DNA of 64,000 nucleotides from Massilia soli (GCF_016809835.1 NZ_JAFBIL020000004.1:456907-520906); one strand, 5' to 3'. Numbered from the stretch's first letter, positions 35,989-47,025 are shown. Program-made: numbers and translations. Notes: a model not told the origin generated them from the sequence alone.

Positions 35989-36789
35989 TCAGGAGGCGGC
36001 ATTCACCCGCTTGGGCCGGAACACGGTCGTGTCGGCGTAAAACGCGGCATCCTGCCCTTCGTGCCAGCCTGGGATGCCAAGGACCTGCAGCGGGGTGAAG
36101 GCCGCTGTCGTGAGGTCGCCGGCCGCCAGCTCGGCGGCCACTGCTTCGTCGATCCAGCGGCGCTGCGCGCTCCAGTCGAGCACGAAGTAGGCGTCCGGCG
36201 CAACGAGCACGCGCGTATGCGCCGTGATCGCCTTGCGCGGCGCAACCAGCTTTTCCATCAATGCGTGACCGAACAGCCATGGTTGGATGTCCGTGCCGAA
36301 CTGCGCGCGCCTGTCGAACAGCGCCTCGGTCCAGCGGTGGCCGCGCAGCGCATCGACCAGTTCACGCGCCGGTTCGCTGTCGCGCACCACCAGCAGTGCC
36401 GCGTTTTCATCGAAGATGGTCGCGGCATCGCGCGCCGGCCCGCGCGACTTGCCTACGCCGGCGAGCGCGATCTGCGCCGCCTGCAGCGCGTTAAGGCGCT
36501 GTTTAATTCGGGGGAAGGTCAGCCACACAAGGCCGTTGAAGAAGTCGTGCAGGTTGTCGCGCGTGGGAACGCAACCGGTGGCGCCGATGAACTGTTCGTA
36601 CGCCTGCCCTTCCGGCAGGTCGGACTGCGGCACAAAGCGCAGCGGCTGTCCGGACGCATTTTGCAGGCCGAGTCCGGCAGCGCCAGCATTGAGCGCTTCG
36701 CTGACACTGCCGAAGTCGTTCCCAATGCGGTCGAAGGCCGGACGCACCGAGTCGTACCAGCGGCGCGTCCAGTCAATCTGTTCCAGCAT
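35989..36789 (-). CDS. DUF3025 domain protein
   Basis: This 266-residue protein matches the DUF3025 family, whose function is unknown. Conserved-looking blocks are TRDNLHDFFNGLVWLTFPRIKQRLNALQAAQI and LFGHALMEKLVAPRKAITAH. It has no signal or membrane segment and so is cytosolic. It starts 5 bases after the pyrC stop, so it is translated from the same mRNA. Confidence 0.85.
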   Translation of the reverse strand: MLEQIDWTRRWYDSVRPAFDRIGNDFGSVSEALNAGAAGLGLQNASGQPLRFVPQSDLPEGQAYEQFIGATGCVPTRDNLHDFFNGLVWLTFPRIKQRLNALQAAQIALAGVGKSRGPARDAATIFDENAALLVVRDSEPARELVDALRGHRWTEALFDRRAQFGTDIQPWLFGHALMEKLVAPRKAITAHTRVLVAPDAYFVLDWSAQRRWIDEAVAAELAAGDLTTAAFTPLQVLGIPGWHEGQDAAFYADTTVFRPKRVNAAS

Positions 36790-36794
36790 CCCGG

Positions 36795-37844
36795 TCAGAG
36801 CATCTTCCAGTTGATCGACTCGCCGCTGTTGAGTGGAACCAGCTGCGAATCGGCCAGCGGGACCGTTTCAGGCAGGGTCCAGGTTTCGCGCTTGAGCGTG
36901 ACCGTGTCGGTATTGCGCGGCAATTCGTAGAAGTCCGGCCCGTAAGAGCTGGAGAATCCTTCGAGCTTGTCGAGCGCGCCGGCGCGTTCGAATGCCTCGG
37001 CATACAGCTCCATCGCGTGCAGCGCGGTGTAGCAGCCAGCGCAGCCGCAGCTGGTTTCCTTGGCGCCGATGGCATGCGGCGCCGAGTCGGTACCGAGGAA
37101 GAAGCGCTCGTCGCCGCTGGTAGCTGCGGTCACCAGCGCCAGGCGGTGTTCCTCGCGCTTGAGCACTGGCAGGCAGTAGTAATGCGGGCGGATGCCGCCC
37201 TTGAAGATCTCGTTGCGGTTGTACAGCAGGTGGTGCGCGGTGATGGTCGCGGCGATCGGACCTTCGGCTTCGGCCACGTACTGGGCCGCGTCCTTGGTGG
37301 TGATGTGCTCGAAGACGATCTTCAGCTCGGGGAAGTTGCGGCGCAGCGGGCGCATCACGCGCTCGATGAAGACGGCCTCGCGGTCGAACAGGTCGATGTC
37401 GTGGTCGGTGACTTCGCCGTGCACCAGGAACGGCATGTCCAGTTCCTGCATCACTTCCAGCGTCTTGTGGCAGCGCGCCAGGTCGGTGACGCCAGCGTCG
37501 GAATTGGTGGTGGCGCCGGCCGGGTACAGCTTGACCGCGTGGACGAAACCACTGTCCTTGGCGCGGCGGATTTCGTCCGGGTCGGTATTGTCGGTCAGGT
37601 AAAGCGTCATCAGCGGCTCGAACTTCATGCCTGCCGGGAGCGCGGCCAGGATGCGCTCGCGGTAGGCTTGCGCCATCGCGGTGGTGGTGACGGGCGGGCG
37701 CAGGTTCGGCATGACGATCGCGCGGGCAAACTGGCGCGCGCTGTGCGGCAGCACGCTGGCCATGGTAGCGCCGTCGCGCAGGTGCAGGTGCCAGTCGTCG
37801 GGACGGGCGATGGTCAGGCTTTGTGGGGTGTCGGGCAGGGACAT
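36795..37844 (-). CDS. pyrC: Dihydroorotase
   Basis: PyrC closes carbamoyl-aspartate to dihydroorotate in pyrimidine synthesis. The 349-residue protein carries all binuclear zinc ligands of the class II enzyme: H19 and H21 (DWHLHLRDG), carboxylated K105 (HAVKLYPAG), H142, H180 and D253 (GTDSAPH), each 3 positions on from the E. coli residues. It leads a short operon with DUF3025. A type B repeat lies upstream, between pyrC and the gltL-like gene. Confidence 0.97.
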   Translation of the reverse strand: MSLPDTPQSLTIARPDDWHLHLRDGATMASVLPHSARQFARAIVMPNLRPPVTTTAMAQAYRERILAALPAGMKFEPLMTLYLTDNTDPDEIRRAKDSGFVHAVKLYPAGATTNSDAGVTDLARCHKTLEVMQELDMPFLVHGEVTDHDIDLFDREAVFIERVMRPLRRNFPELKIVFEHITTKDAAQYVAEAEGPIAATITAHHLLYNRNEIFKGGIRPHYYCLPVLKREEHRLALVTAATSGDERFFLGTDSAPHAIGAKETSCGCAGCYTALHAMELYAEAFERAGALDKLEGFSSSYGPDFYELPRNTDTVTLKRETWTLPETVPLADSQLVPLNSGESINWKML

Positions 37845-37919
37845 GGCGGCTTTCGAGGAACAGGTGCCGTTATTTTACCCTCTCCAGTGACGGGGGGTAG
37901 ACGCAGCAAACCACGATAG

Positions 37920-38009
37920 GTAGGGCGGACAAGGGCGAAGCCCGCCTCCGCGCAGCACACCCGGAAAGTCAATTCGGCGGAGGCGGACTCGCGTCCTTGT
38001 CCGCCCTAC
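37920..38009. repeat. Type B palindromic repeat
   Basis: GTAGGGCGGACAAGGGCG at the left is matched by CTTGTCCGCCCTAC at the right, with CGCCTCCGC and GGCGGAGGCGG inside. It lies between pyrC and the gltL-like gene. Confidence 0.82.
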
Positions 38010-38077
38010 ATGTCGTTCCCGGCTCGTTTGCGGGCTGCGGCTACGTCTTGGTCCAAACGATCGCATCGCCCAAGTTC

Positions 38078-38815
38078 TTAGTGGATGATCTTTGCCAGGA
38101 ACTCCCTGGCCCGCTCCGCCTTCGGCAGCGTAAAGAACTCCTCGGTCGGGCTATCCTCGACAATGCGGCCATGGTCCATGAAGATGATCCGGTCCGCCAC
38201 CTTGCGCGCAAAGCCCATTTCGTGGGTGACCACCATCATCGTCATGCCTTCCTGCGCCAGCCCGACCATCACGTCGAGCACCTCGTTGATCATTTCCGGG
38301 TCCAGCGCCGAGGTCGGCTCGTCGAACAGCATCGCGATCGGGTCCATCGCCAGCGCGCGCGCAATCGCCACGCGCTGCTGCTGGCCGCCCGACAGCTGGC
38401 TCGGGAATTTGTCCTGCTGCGCCAGCAGGCCGACCCGGTCAAGATACTTGAGCCCCTTTTCAGTAGCTTCCTCGCGGCTGCGGCCGAGCACCTTGATCTG
38501 CGCCAGCGTCAGATTGTCGCGGACCGACAGGTGCGGAAACAGCTCGAAGTTCTGGAACACCATGCCAATGCGCGCGCGCAGCTTGGACAGGTTGGTCTTC
38601 GGATCGCCAACCTCCACCCCATCAACCGTGACATGCCCTTCCTGGAAGGGCTCCAGCCCGTTGACGGTCTTGATCAAGGTCGACTTGCCCGATCCCGACG
38701 GCCCGCAAATGACGACGACGTCGCCCTTGGCGACCTGGGTGGTGCAGTCGGACAGCACCTGGAACTTGCCGTACCACTTACTGACATTCTTTAATTCGAT
38801 CATATTTTTGTTCAT
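38078..38815 (-). CDS. gltL: Amino-acid ABC transporter ATP-binding protein (GltL/GlnQ type)
   Basis: The 245-residue ATPase has Walker A GPSGSGKST (around residues 36-44), signature LSGGQQQR (around 140) and Walker B IAMLFDEPTSALD, with the amino-acid-importer block VVTHEMGFARKVADRIIFMDHG. The N-terminus (MIELKNVSKWYGKFQVLSDCTTQVAKG) is closest to GltL, the glutamate/aspartate ATPase. ATG 38803 (MIELKN) is an alternative start. No permease or binding-protein gene is adjacent, so it is an orphan ATPase here. It is divergent from an acidic-substrate symporter gene. Confidence 0.85.
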   Translation of the reverse strand: MNKNMIELKNVSKWYGKFQVLSDCTTQVAKGDVVVICGPSGSGKSTLIKTVNGLEPFQEGHVTVDGVEVGDPKTNLSKLRARIGMVFQNFELFPHLSVRDNLTLAQIKVLGRSREEATEKGLKYLDRVGLLAQQDKFPSQLSGGQQQRVAIARALAMDPIAMLFDEPTSALDPEMINEVLDVMVGLAQEGMTMMVVTHEMGFARKVADRIIFMDHGRIVEDSPTEEFFTLPKAERAREFLAKIIH

Positions 38816-38860
38816 TAACCCGGGTCGTTGACGCCCCACCACAGCGCCTAATTGGCGAGC

Positions 38861-38889
38861 TTGACAGTACCAGCTACCCCTAGGATACT
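38861..38889 (+). promoter_or_regulatory. Sigma-70 promoter of the symporter gene
   Basis: A perfect TTGACA and a GATACT are separated by 17 bases. The leader would be about 130 nt and contains a 7-bp hairpin (GCAAAAT/ATTTTGC, 38934-38953). Confidence 0.65.
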
Positions 38890-39028
38890 GCCCGGACTTG
38901 CAAAATGATCAAAAGCATCTGGTCCGCTCGCCTGCAAAATGTTGCTATTTTGCCCGAGAACGTCCCGGGGCAGGCAGTCCTTTCTTTCCAAGACACGAAT
39001 CGACACCCTTACAGAAAGCGCGCAGCAC

Positions 39029-40288
39029 ATGAATAATCGAAATCGCCTGACTATTTATATCCTCATCGGCCTTGTCGCCGGTGTCATCGTCGGCTATCTG
39101 GCCAACGTTGGCATGGCGACGCCGGGGACGTTCGCGGATTACATGTCGCTGATCTCGACCCTGTTCCTGCGCATGATCAAGATGATCATCGCGCCGCTGG
39201 TGTTCTCGACCCTGGTCGTCGGTATCGCCAAGATGGGCGATGCCAAGGAAGTTGGCCGTATCGGCCTGAAGGCGATGGGCTGGTTCGTCATCGCGTCGGT
39301 CATTTCGCTGTCGCTCGGCCTGATCCTGGTGAACCTGTTCCGCCCAGGCGACGCCCTGACCGCGCTGGTGCCTGCCGCTGACGCAGCATCGGGTATCGCC
39401 ACCACCGGCCTGACGCTTAAAGAGTTCATTACCCACCTGGTACCGTCGTCGATCGTCGATGGCATGGCCAAAAACGAGATCCTGCAGATCGTCGTGTTCT
39501 CGCTGTTCTTCGGCACCGCGGCAGCCGCAGTCGGCCCGCGCGCCAACGCGATGATCGAGGCCATCGACGGCGTCGCGCACGTGATGCTGAAGGTGACCGG
39601 CTACGTGATGAACCTGGCGCCGATCGCCGTCTTCGCCGCCGTGTCGGGCACCATCGCCAGCAAAGGCCTGGGCGTGCTGGGCACCTTCGGCATCTTCATG
39701 GCCGAGTTCTACTTCGGTATCGCGCTGCTGTGGGTCGTGCTCACCATCGCCGGCTTCATGTTCCTGGGTCCGCGCGTGTTCGCCCTGCTGCGTGAACTGC
39801 GTGAACCTACCCTGCTGGCTTTCTCGACCGCGTCGTCGGAAGCGGCATTCCCGAAAACCCTGGAAGGCCTGGAGCGCTTCGGTGTGCGCAACCGTATCGC
39901 GGCGTTCGTGCTGCCGGTCGGCTACTCGTTCAACCTGGATGGCTCGATGATGTACTGCACCTTCGCGGTCGTGTTCATCGCGCAGGCTTACGGCATCGAA
40001 ATGGACCTGTCGACCCAGATCGTGATGATGCTGGTGCTGATGCTGACCTCCAAAGGCATGGCCGGCGTGCCGCGCGCGTCGCTGGTGGTGATCGCCGCCA
40101 CCCTGACCCAGTTCAACATCCCCGAAGCGGGCCTGCTGCTCCTGCTGGGCATCGACCACTTCCTCGACATGGCACGCTCGGCTACCAATGTCATCGGCAA
40201 CGGTATCGCTACCGCGGTCGTGGCCAAGTGGGAAAACGAACTGACCGATCCGCCAACCAAAGACATCACGGTCGCGCCGCTGCCGTAA
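39029..40288 (+). CDS. Dicarboxylate/amino acid:cation symporter (DAACS family)
   Basis: This 419-residue membrane protein has the DAACS fold: FLRMIKMIIAPLVFSTLVVGIAKMGD, the serine-rich AFSTASSEAAFPKTLEGLERFG hairpin, and GYSFNLDGSMMYCTF. These proteins bring in glutamate, aspartate or C4-dicarboxylates with sodium or protons. Substrate cannot be fixed from sequence. ATG 39029 gives the usual short N-terminus; an upstream extension of 30 codons lies in the leader. A strong terminator follows. Confidence 0.9.
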   Translation: MNNRNRLTIYILIGLVAGVIVGYLANVGMATPGTFADYMSLISTLFLRMIKMIIAPLVFSTLVVGIAKMGDAKEVGRIGLKAMGWFVIASVISLSLGLILVNLFRPGDALTALVPAADAASGIATTGLTLKEFITHLVPSSIVDGMAKNEILQIVVFSLFFGTAAAAVGPRANAMIEAIDGVAHVMLKVTGYVMNLAPIAVFAAVSGTIASKGLGVLGTFGIFMAEFYFGIALLWVVLTIAGFMFLGPRVFALLRELREPTLLAFSTASSEAAFPKTLEGLERFGVRNRIAAFVLPVGYSFNLDGSMMYCTFAVVFIAQAYGIEMDLSTQIVMMLVLMLTSKGMAGVPRASLVVIAATLTQFNIPEAGLLLLLGIDHFLDMARSATNVIGNGIATAVVAKWENELTDPPTKDITVAPLP

Positions 40289-40311
40289 ATACTTCAGCGC
40301 CGTAACAACGC

Positions 40312-40353
40312 CACGGGGCGGGATGCGTTTAACGCCTCCCGCCCCGTGTCTTT
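40312..40353 (+). terminator. Intrinsic terminator after the symporter
   Basis: A 12-bp stem (CACGGGGCGGGA paired with TCCCGCCCCGTG) is followed by TCTTTT. Confidence 0.85.
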
Positions 40354-40432
40354 TGGTGAACGATTTTATAAACTTTCCGTTTTGAATCGTGTATGCTCTT
40401 TTGCCATTATCCCCCTCCCAGGAGCACCCGAC

Positions 40433-41719
<1,287 letters not shown>

Positions 41720-41736
41720 TTTTTAAGGGAGACCGT

Positions 41737-42813
41737 ATGTTGTTTCAAAAATCCGCGCAGTCAATGATTGCGCTGCTGGGGTTCCTGGTTGCCGTCGCCT
41801 CGGCGCAGGCCGCCGATCCAAAACTGGCGAATGTCACCATCCTGGCAACCGGCGGCACCATCGCCGGCACCGGGGCGACCAGCACTACCACTGTCGGCTA
41901 CACCGCGGCGACCGTCGGCATCCAGACACTCATCCAGGCAGTGCCCGAGATGACCAGGATCGCCAATGTCAGCGGCGAGCAGGTGTTCCAGATCGCCAGC
42001 GAAAACATGAGCAACGAGCACTGGCTGACCCTGGCCAAGCGCGTCAACACGCTGCTGGCGCAGAAGGACGTGCATGGCATCGTCATCACCCACGGTACCG
42101 ACACGCTGGAAGAAACCGCATTCTTCCTGAACCTGGTCGTCAAGAGCAAAAAGCCGGTGGTGCTGGTCGGTTCGATGCGCCCGTCCTCGGCGATTTCGGC
42201 CGACGGCCCGGTCAACCTGTACAACGCGGTGGCGCTGGCTGCCACGCCTGATGCGGCTGGCCGCGGCGTGCTGGTGGCGATGAACGACCAGATTCACGCG
42301 GGCCGCGATGTGTCCAAGTCGAACACCACGATGGTGGATACTTTCCGCACGCCGGAACTGGGCATGCTGGGCTACTTCCAGGGTGGCAAGCCGTTCTTCT
42401 ATCGCCAGGTAACGCGCAAGCACACGACCGAGACCGAGTTCGATATCAGCTCTCTCAACGTGCTGCCGCCGGTGGACGTGGCATACGCGTATGCGAACGT
42501 TGGGCCAACGGCGATCGATGCGTTTGTGAACGCTGGCGTCAAGGGACTGGTGCATGCGGGCGTCGGTAACGGCAGCCTGCCTGCGAAGGTGCGTCCGGCG
42601 CTGTCGGCGGCGCGCGCCAAGGGCGTGGTGGTGGTGCGCGCCAGCCGCGTCGGCCAGGGCATCCTGGCGCGTAACGGCGAAGCCAATGACGATGAGCTCG
42701 ACTTTGTCGTGGCTGACACGCTCAGCGCGCAGAAGGCGCGCATCCTGCTGATGCTGGCGCTGACCAAGACGAACGACACCAAAGAGATTCAGCGGATGTT
42801 CTATACCTACTAA
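41737..42813 (+). CDS. Type II (periplasmic) L-asparaginase
   Basis: This 358-residue enzyme has a signal peptide (to about residue 26) and hydrolyses asparagine, and perhaps glutamine, to the acid and ammonia. The catalytic set is intact: T41 (ATGGTIAG), T121-D122 (THGTDTLEET) and K194 (GRDVSKSNTT), spaced as in E. coli AnsB. GGGAG precedes the start. It follows the secreted amidohydrolase and the symporter, suggesting that aspartate made outside the cytoplasm is then imported (inferred). Confidence 0.95.
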   Translation: MLFQKSAQSMIALLGFLVAVASAQAADPKLANVTILATGGTIAGTGATSTTTVGYTAATVGIQTLIQAVPEMTRIANVSGEQVFQIASENMSNEHWLTLAKRVNTLLAQKDVHGIVITHGTDTLEETAFFLNLVVKSKKPVVLVGSMRPSSAISADGPVNLYNAVALAATPDAAGRGVLVAMNDQIHAGRDVSKSNTTMVDTFRTPELGMLGYFQGGKPFFYRQVTRKHTTETEFDISSLNVLPPVDVAYAYANVGPTAIDAFVNAGVKGLVHAGVGNGSLPAKVRPALSAARAKGVVVVRASRVGQGILARNGEANDDELDFVVADTLSAQKARILLMLALTKTNDTKEIQRMFYTY

Positions 42814-42846
42814 ATTTGCCCCGGGTTACTCGCATAACTCGGAACC

Positions 42847-42953
42847 GTAGGGCGGACAAGCGCGATAGCGCGCCTCCGCCGAATTGGCCAGAAGACCTCC
42901 GCCACTATTCGGGCCAATTCGGCGGAGGCGCCCTTCGGGCTTGTCCGCCCTAC
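42847..42953. repeat. Type B palindromic repeat, longest copy
   Basis: GTAGGGCGGACAAGCGCG and CGGGCTTGTCCGCCCTAC form the ends. CTCCGCCGAATTGGCC and GGCCAATTCGGCGGAG form an inner inverted pair. It lies between the convergent asparaginase and ABC transporter genes, 1 base from the latter's stop. Confidence 0.85.
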
Positions 42954-42954
42954 G

Positions 42955-44805
42955 TCACTCCAGCTCCTCAACGGGCGACTTGAGCTCCTCATCCTTCCTC
43001 GCCTGCTGCCTCTCCCACATCTGCGCATACAAGCCATTCGCCGCCAGCAGCTGCTGATGCGTTCCACGCTCGACGATCCGTCCATGATCCAGCACCAGGA
43101 TCTGCTGCGCGTCGGCCACCGTCGACAGCCTGTGCGCGATCACCAGCGTGGTGCGGCTCTTCGCAATTTCCTTCAATTCCGCCTGGATCGCCTGCTCGGC
43201 TTTTGAATCGAGCGCCGACGTGGCTTCGTCAAATATCAGGATCGCCGGGTTTTTCAGCAAGGTGCGCGCAATCGCCACGCGTTGCTTCTCGCCGCCCGAC
43301 AGCTTCAGGCCGCGCTCGCCGACCGTGGTTGCATAGCCGTCCGGCAGGCTTTCGATGAAGTCGTGGATAGACGCCGCCCGTGCCGCGGCGATGATCTCGT
43401 CCTTGGTCGCTCCCGGCTTGCCGTAGGCGATGTTGTACTCGATGCTGTCGTTGAACAGCACCGTATCCTGCGGCACGATGCCGATCGCGTGGCGCAGCGA
43501 CTCCTGCGTGACGTCGCGCAGGTCGTGGCCATCGATGGTGATGCTGCCGCTGTTGACGTCATAGAAGCGGAACAGCAATCGCGACAGGGTCGATTTGCCC
43601 GACCCGCTGTGCCCCACCACCGCCGTCGTCGTGCCCGCCGCAACCGTAAAGTCGATGTCGAACAGGATCTGGCGTTTCGGGTCGTAGCTGAAGGCGACAT
43701 TCGAGAACGTGACGCGTGCGCCCTGGGTCTGCAGCGGCTTGGCATCGGCGGCATCGGCCACCTCGCGGTTCTGCTCCAGCAGGCTGAACAGCTTCTCCAT
43801 ATCGGCCAGGCTTTGCTTGATCTCGCGGTAGATCACGCCGAGGAAGTTGAGCGGAATGTACAGCTGGATCATGAAGGTGTTGACCAGCACGAGGTCGCCC
43901 AGTGTCATGGTGCCGGCGATGACGCCTTCGGTCGCGCGCCACAGGATCAGCGTGACGGCGGTGGCAATGATCAGCGACTGCCCGGTATTGAGCACCGACA
44001 GCGACGACTGCGACTTCACTGCCGCATTTTCGAAGCTCTTGAGCCCTTCGTCGTAGCGCCTCGCTTCGTAGTCTTCGTTGCCGAAGTACTTGACGGTTTC
44101 GTAGTTGATCAGCGAGTCGATCGCCTTGGTGTTGGCCTTCGAATCGAGGTCGTTCATCGTGCGGCGGAAGTGGGTGCGCCAGTCGGTCACCAGGATCGTG
44201 AAGGTGATGTAGCTGGCCAGCGCCACCACCGTGATCACGGTGAACCAGATGTCGTAGTTGATGATCAGGTAACCCAGCACCAGCGAGATTTCGACCAGCG
44301 TTGGCAGGATGTTAAACAGCGTAAACGAGATCAGCGAACTGACGCCGCGCGTGCCGCGCTCGATATCGCGCGTCATGCCGCCGGTCTGGCGATTCAGGTG
44401 GAAGCGCAGCGACAGCGCGTGCAGGTGGCGGAACACGCGCAGAGCGATGGTGCGCACGGCGCGCTGCGTCACGCGCGCAAACAGGAACTCGCGCAGCTCG
44501 GTGAAGATGGTGGTCGATAGCCGCAGCGCGCCGTAGGCGACCAGGATCCCGAGCGGCAGCACGAGCAGCGCTTTGGGGTCCGTGGGGCTGATGGTCAGGT
44601 GGTCGATCAGCTGCTTGAGAATCAGCGGCACGCCGACGTTGGCGATCTTGGCGCCGATCAGGCATGCCATCGCGGCGACCACGCGCCATTTGTAGACCCA
44701 CAGGTAAGGCAGCAGCGTTTTCAGTGTCGCCCAGTCGTTGGGTTTCGGGGCGTTCGGATCGGCAGGGGGCACGGGGGCGGTGGAACTGGTGGAATGGCGG
44801 CGCAT
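42955..44805 (-). CDS. Atm1-type ABC exporter
   Basis: The 616-residue protein fuses a six-helix membrane domain to an ATPase domain: Walker A GHSGSGKST (about residue 400), LSGGEKQR (about 500), Walker B ILIFDEATSALD. The membrane region carries NYETVKYFGNEDYEARRYDEGL and the FHLNRQTGGMTRDIERGTRG block typical of the Atm1/HMT1 group, which exports glutathione-linked compounds or metal-thiol complexes. ATG 44805 (MRRHSTSS) is preferred over an upstream start within the neighbour's promoter region. It is divergent from an acyl-CoA thioesterase gene. Confidence 0.9.
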   Translation of the reverse strand: MRRHSTSSTAPVPPADPNAPKPNDWATLKTLLPYLWVYKWRVVAAMACLIGAKIANVGVPLILKQLIDHLTISPTDPKALLVLPLGILVAYGALRLSTTIFTELREFLFARVTQRAVRTIALRVFRHLHALSLRFHLNRQTGGMTRDIERGTRGVSSLISFTLFNILPTLVEISLVLGYLIINYDIWFTVITVVALASYITFTILVTDWRTHFRRTMNDLDSKANTKAIDSLINYETVKYFGNEDYEARRYDEGLKSFENAAVKSQSSLSVLNTGQSLIIATAVTLILWRATEGVIAGTMTLGDLVLVNTFMIQLYIPLNFLGVIYREIKQSLADMEKLFSLLEQNREVADAADAKPLQTQGARVTFSNVAFSYDPKRQILFDIDFTVAAGTTTAVVGHSGSGKSTLSRLLFRFYDVNSGSITIDGHDLRDVTQESLRHAIGIVPQDTVLFNDSIEYNIAYGKPGATKDEIIAAARAASIHDFIESLPDGYATTVGERGLKLSGGEKQRVAIARTLLKNPAILIFDEATSALDSKAEQAIQAELKEIAKSRTTLVIAHRLSTVADAQQILVLDHGRIVERGTHQQLLAANGLYAQMWERQQARKDEELKSPVEELE

Positions 44806-44867
44806 GGCAGAGCTCAGTGTTTTATGGTTCAATCGGGTTCGATTGTAGCCTTTCACGAGAATTCAAG

Positions 44868-45308
44868 ATGACCAAGCCCGAGAACGCCGCTCCCTGCCCT
44901 GAAAACATGTTGCTCCCAGTAGGCAAGATGCCTCAGCTGCGCGTGATGCCGGCGCCTTCCGATGCCAATGTATACGGCGACGTGTTTGGCGGATGGATCA
45001 TGGCACAGGTCGACATCGCCGGGTCGCTGCCCGCCACCCGCCGCGCGAATGGCCGCGTCGCGACCATCGCCGTCAATTCCTTTGTCTTCAAAAACCCCGT
45101 GTTCGTCGGCGACCTGCTGTCTTTTTATGCCGATATCGTCAAAGTCGGGAACACGTCGATCACCGTGTATGTCGAAGTTTACGCCGAGCGTAACCGGCTA
45201 CAGGCGGATACCGTCAAGGTCACCGAAGCAACCCTCACCTATGTCGCTACCGGCGAGGACCGCAAACCGCGCCAGCTGCCGCCGCTCGAATCCTTGATGG
45301 GCCGGTAA
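44868..45308 (+). CDS. Acyl-CoA thioesterase (YciA-like hotdog)
   Basis: This 146-residue single-hotdog thioesterase has the family block ANVYGDVFGGWIMAQVDIAGSLPA, with the catalytic Asp in QVDIAG, and a C-terminal CoA-binding region. YciA-type enzymes hydrolyse a wide range of acyl-CoAs in the cytosol. The start at 44868 has a weak GAGA ribosome-binding site; an upstream extension overlaps the ABC gene and is rejected. PhoD follows 10 bases later. Confidence 0.92.
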   Translation: MTKPENAAPCPENMLLPVGKMPQLRVMPAPSDANVYGDVFGGWIMAQVDIAGSLPATRRANGRVATIAVNSFVFKNPVFVGDLLSFYADIVKVGNTSITVYVEVYAERNRLQADTVKVTEATLTYVATGEDRKPRQLPPLESLMGR

Positions 45309-45318
45309 CGGGGCGCTA

Positions 45319-46896
45319 ATGGACCAGCAGCGACGAATTTTCCTGGCTGGCGCCGGCCAAATGGCCGTGCTCGCCGCGTGCGCGCCGCGGCCCCCCGCTG
45401 CGCAGGCGGCGTTGGGCGGCGCCTACCCGTTCAGCCTGGGCGTCGCATCCGGCTCGCCGCTGCCCCATTCTGTCATTCTCTGGACCCGCATCCTGGCCGA
45501 TCCCTTGCAGGCCGCGGCCACGCCGCAGGTCGCGTTCCCGGTGCGCTGGGAAGTCGCGCACGACGAGGCATTTTCCCGCATCGCGGCGAAGGGCAGCGCC
45601 AGCGCGGTTCCGGCGCTGGGCCACAGCGTGCATGTGGACGCGACCGGACTCGAACCGGGCCGCTGGTACTGGTACCGGTTCATGCTGGGCGACGCGGTGA
45701 GCCCGGTTGGCCGCACCCGCACCGCGCCGGCCGCCGATTCGATGCCGGCGATGCTGAAAATGGCGGTCGCCTCGTGCCAGCACTGGGAGTTCGGCAGCTT
45801 TGCCGCGCACCGCCACATCGCCAATGCGGCGCCCGACCTGGTCGCTTTCCTCGGCGATTACATCTACGAGTGGGGTCCATATCATCTGAAGCATCCGTCG
45901 CGCGCACTGCGCGTCGATGAAAGCTTTTCACTGGCCGAGTACCGGGCGCGCTATGCGCAGTACAAGAGCGACCCTGACCTGCAGTCCGCGCACCGCGCCG
46001 CGCCGTGGATCGTGACCTGGGACGACCATGAAGTGGCAAACGACTACGCGGGCGACCGAGACGAGCGCCTCAGCCCCCTGTTTTCCCAGCGCCGCGCGGC
46101 CGCGTACCAGGCATTTTACGAACACATGCCGCTGCGGGTCGCGCCTGCGGGCCGCAGCGACTTCGGCAAGCTGCGCATCTACGACCGCTTCGACTGGGGG
46201 CGGCTGGCGCGCCTGCATGTGCTCGATGACCGCCAGTACCGCGCCACGCACGCCTGCCAGCCGAAGGGCCGCGGGGGATCGACGTCGGTACTGCGCACGA
46301 ACTGCAACGGGCTGCGCGACCAGTCGCGCAGCATGCTGGGAGCCGACCAGGAAGCATGGCTGCAGAACGGTTTGAAGACCTCGGCAGCGCGCTGGAACTT
46401 CCTCGTCCAGCAAACGCCGATGGCGCAATCGAGCCAGGTGCCGATCATCCGGCCCGATGACGGCCGGTTCTGGAATGACGGCTGGGATGGTTATCCGGCT
46501 GCGCGCGACCGGCTGTTCAAAGCGCTGCAGGGCACGGGCGCAGCCAATCCGATTGTGCTGGCAGGCGATGTGCACACTTTTTATGCGACCGACCTGAAAC
46601 TCGACTTCAACCGTCCGCCGTCACCACAGAATCCGGTACTGGCGACCGAGTTTTGCGGCACGTCCGTGACATCAAGCTCGCGGCCGCAGTCGCGCACGCT
46701 GCAGTTTGTCGACATGAACCCGCACGTGAAATACGGACGTAGCGACAAGCGCGGCTTCATGCTGATGGAGGTGAGTCCGGCCGCGACCAAGGCGATTTTC
46801 GTGGGCCTGGACGACGTCAGGCTGGCAGATTCAGGCGCGTCTACCCTGGCCCAGTTCCGCGTCGAAAATGGCCGGCCTGGCGCTGTCCGTAGCTGA
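45319..46896 (+). CDS. PhoD-like alkaline phosphatase/phosphodiesterase
   Basis: The 525-residue protein has a twin-arginine start (R5-R6-I-F-L) followed by a hydrophobic stretch ending LAAC, so it is a Tat substrate and possibly a lipoprotein. The PhoD metal-binding blocks are present: AFLGDYIYEWG, VTWDDHEVANDYAG and LAGDVHTFYATDL. Such enzymes hydrolyse phosphomonoesters and diesters outside the cytoplasm using iron and calcium, usually under phosphate starvation; no Pho box was identified. It is likely cotranscribed with the thioesterase gene, although the functions are not obviously linked. Confidence 0.92.
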   Translation: MDQQRRIFLAGAGQMAVLAACAPRPPAAQAALGGAYPFSLGVASGSPLPHSVILWTRILADPLQAAATPQVAFPVRWEVAHDEAFSRIAAKGSASAVPALGHSVHVDATGLEPGRWYWYRFMLGDAVSPVGRTRTAPAADSMPAMLKMAVASCQHWEFGSFAAHRHIANAAPDLVAFLGDYIYEWGPYHLKHPSRALRVDESFSLAEYRARYAQYKSDPDLQSAHRAAPWIVTWDDHEVANDYAGDRDERLSPLFSQRRAAAYQAFYEHMPLRVAPAGRSDFGKLRIYDRFDWGRLARLHVLDDRQYRATHACQPKGRGGSTSVLRTNCNGLRDQSRSMLGADQEAWLQNGLKTSAARWNFLVQQTPMAQSSQVPIIRPDDGRFWNDGWDGYPAARDRLFKALQGTGAANPIVLAGDVHTFYATDLKLDFNRPPSPQNPVLATEFCGTSVTSSSRPQSRTLQFVDMNPHVKYGRSDKRGFMLMEVSPAATKAIFVGLDDVRLADSGASTLAQFRVENGRPGAVRS

Positions 46897-47025
46897 ACTT
46901 TTGCGTCTTCGTCGGGGGTTCTACCGATATTCGGCTAGCATAAGAAGCGTCGACAGTCTTTACACTCTACAAGAATTCCCGACATAATTTTGACTAAGCC
47001 ATTGTTTTTTCAGGCCGAAATTACG

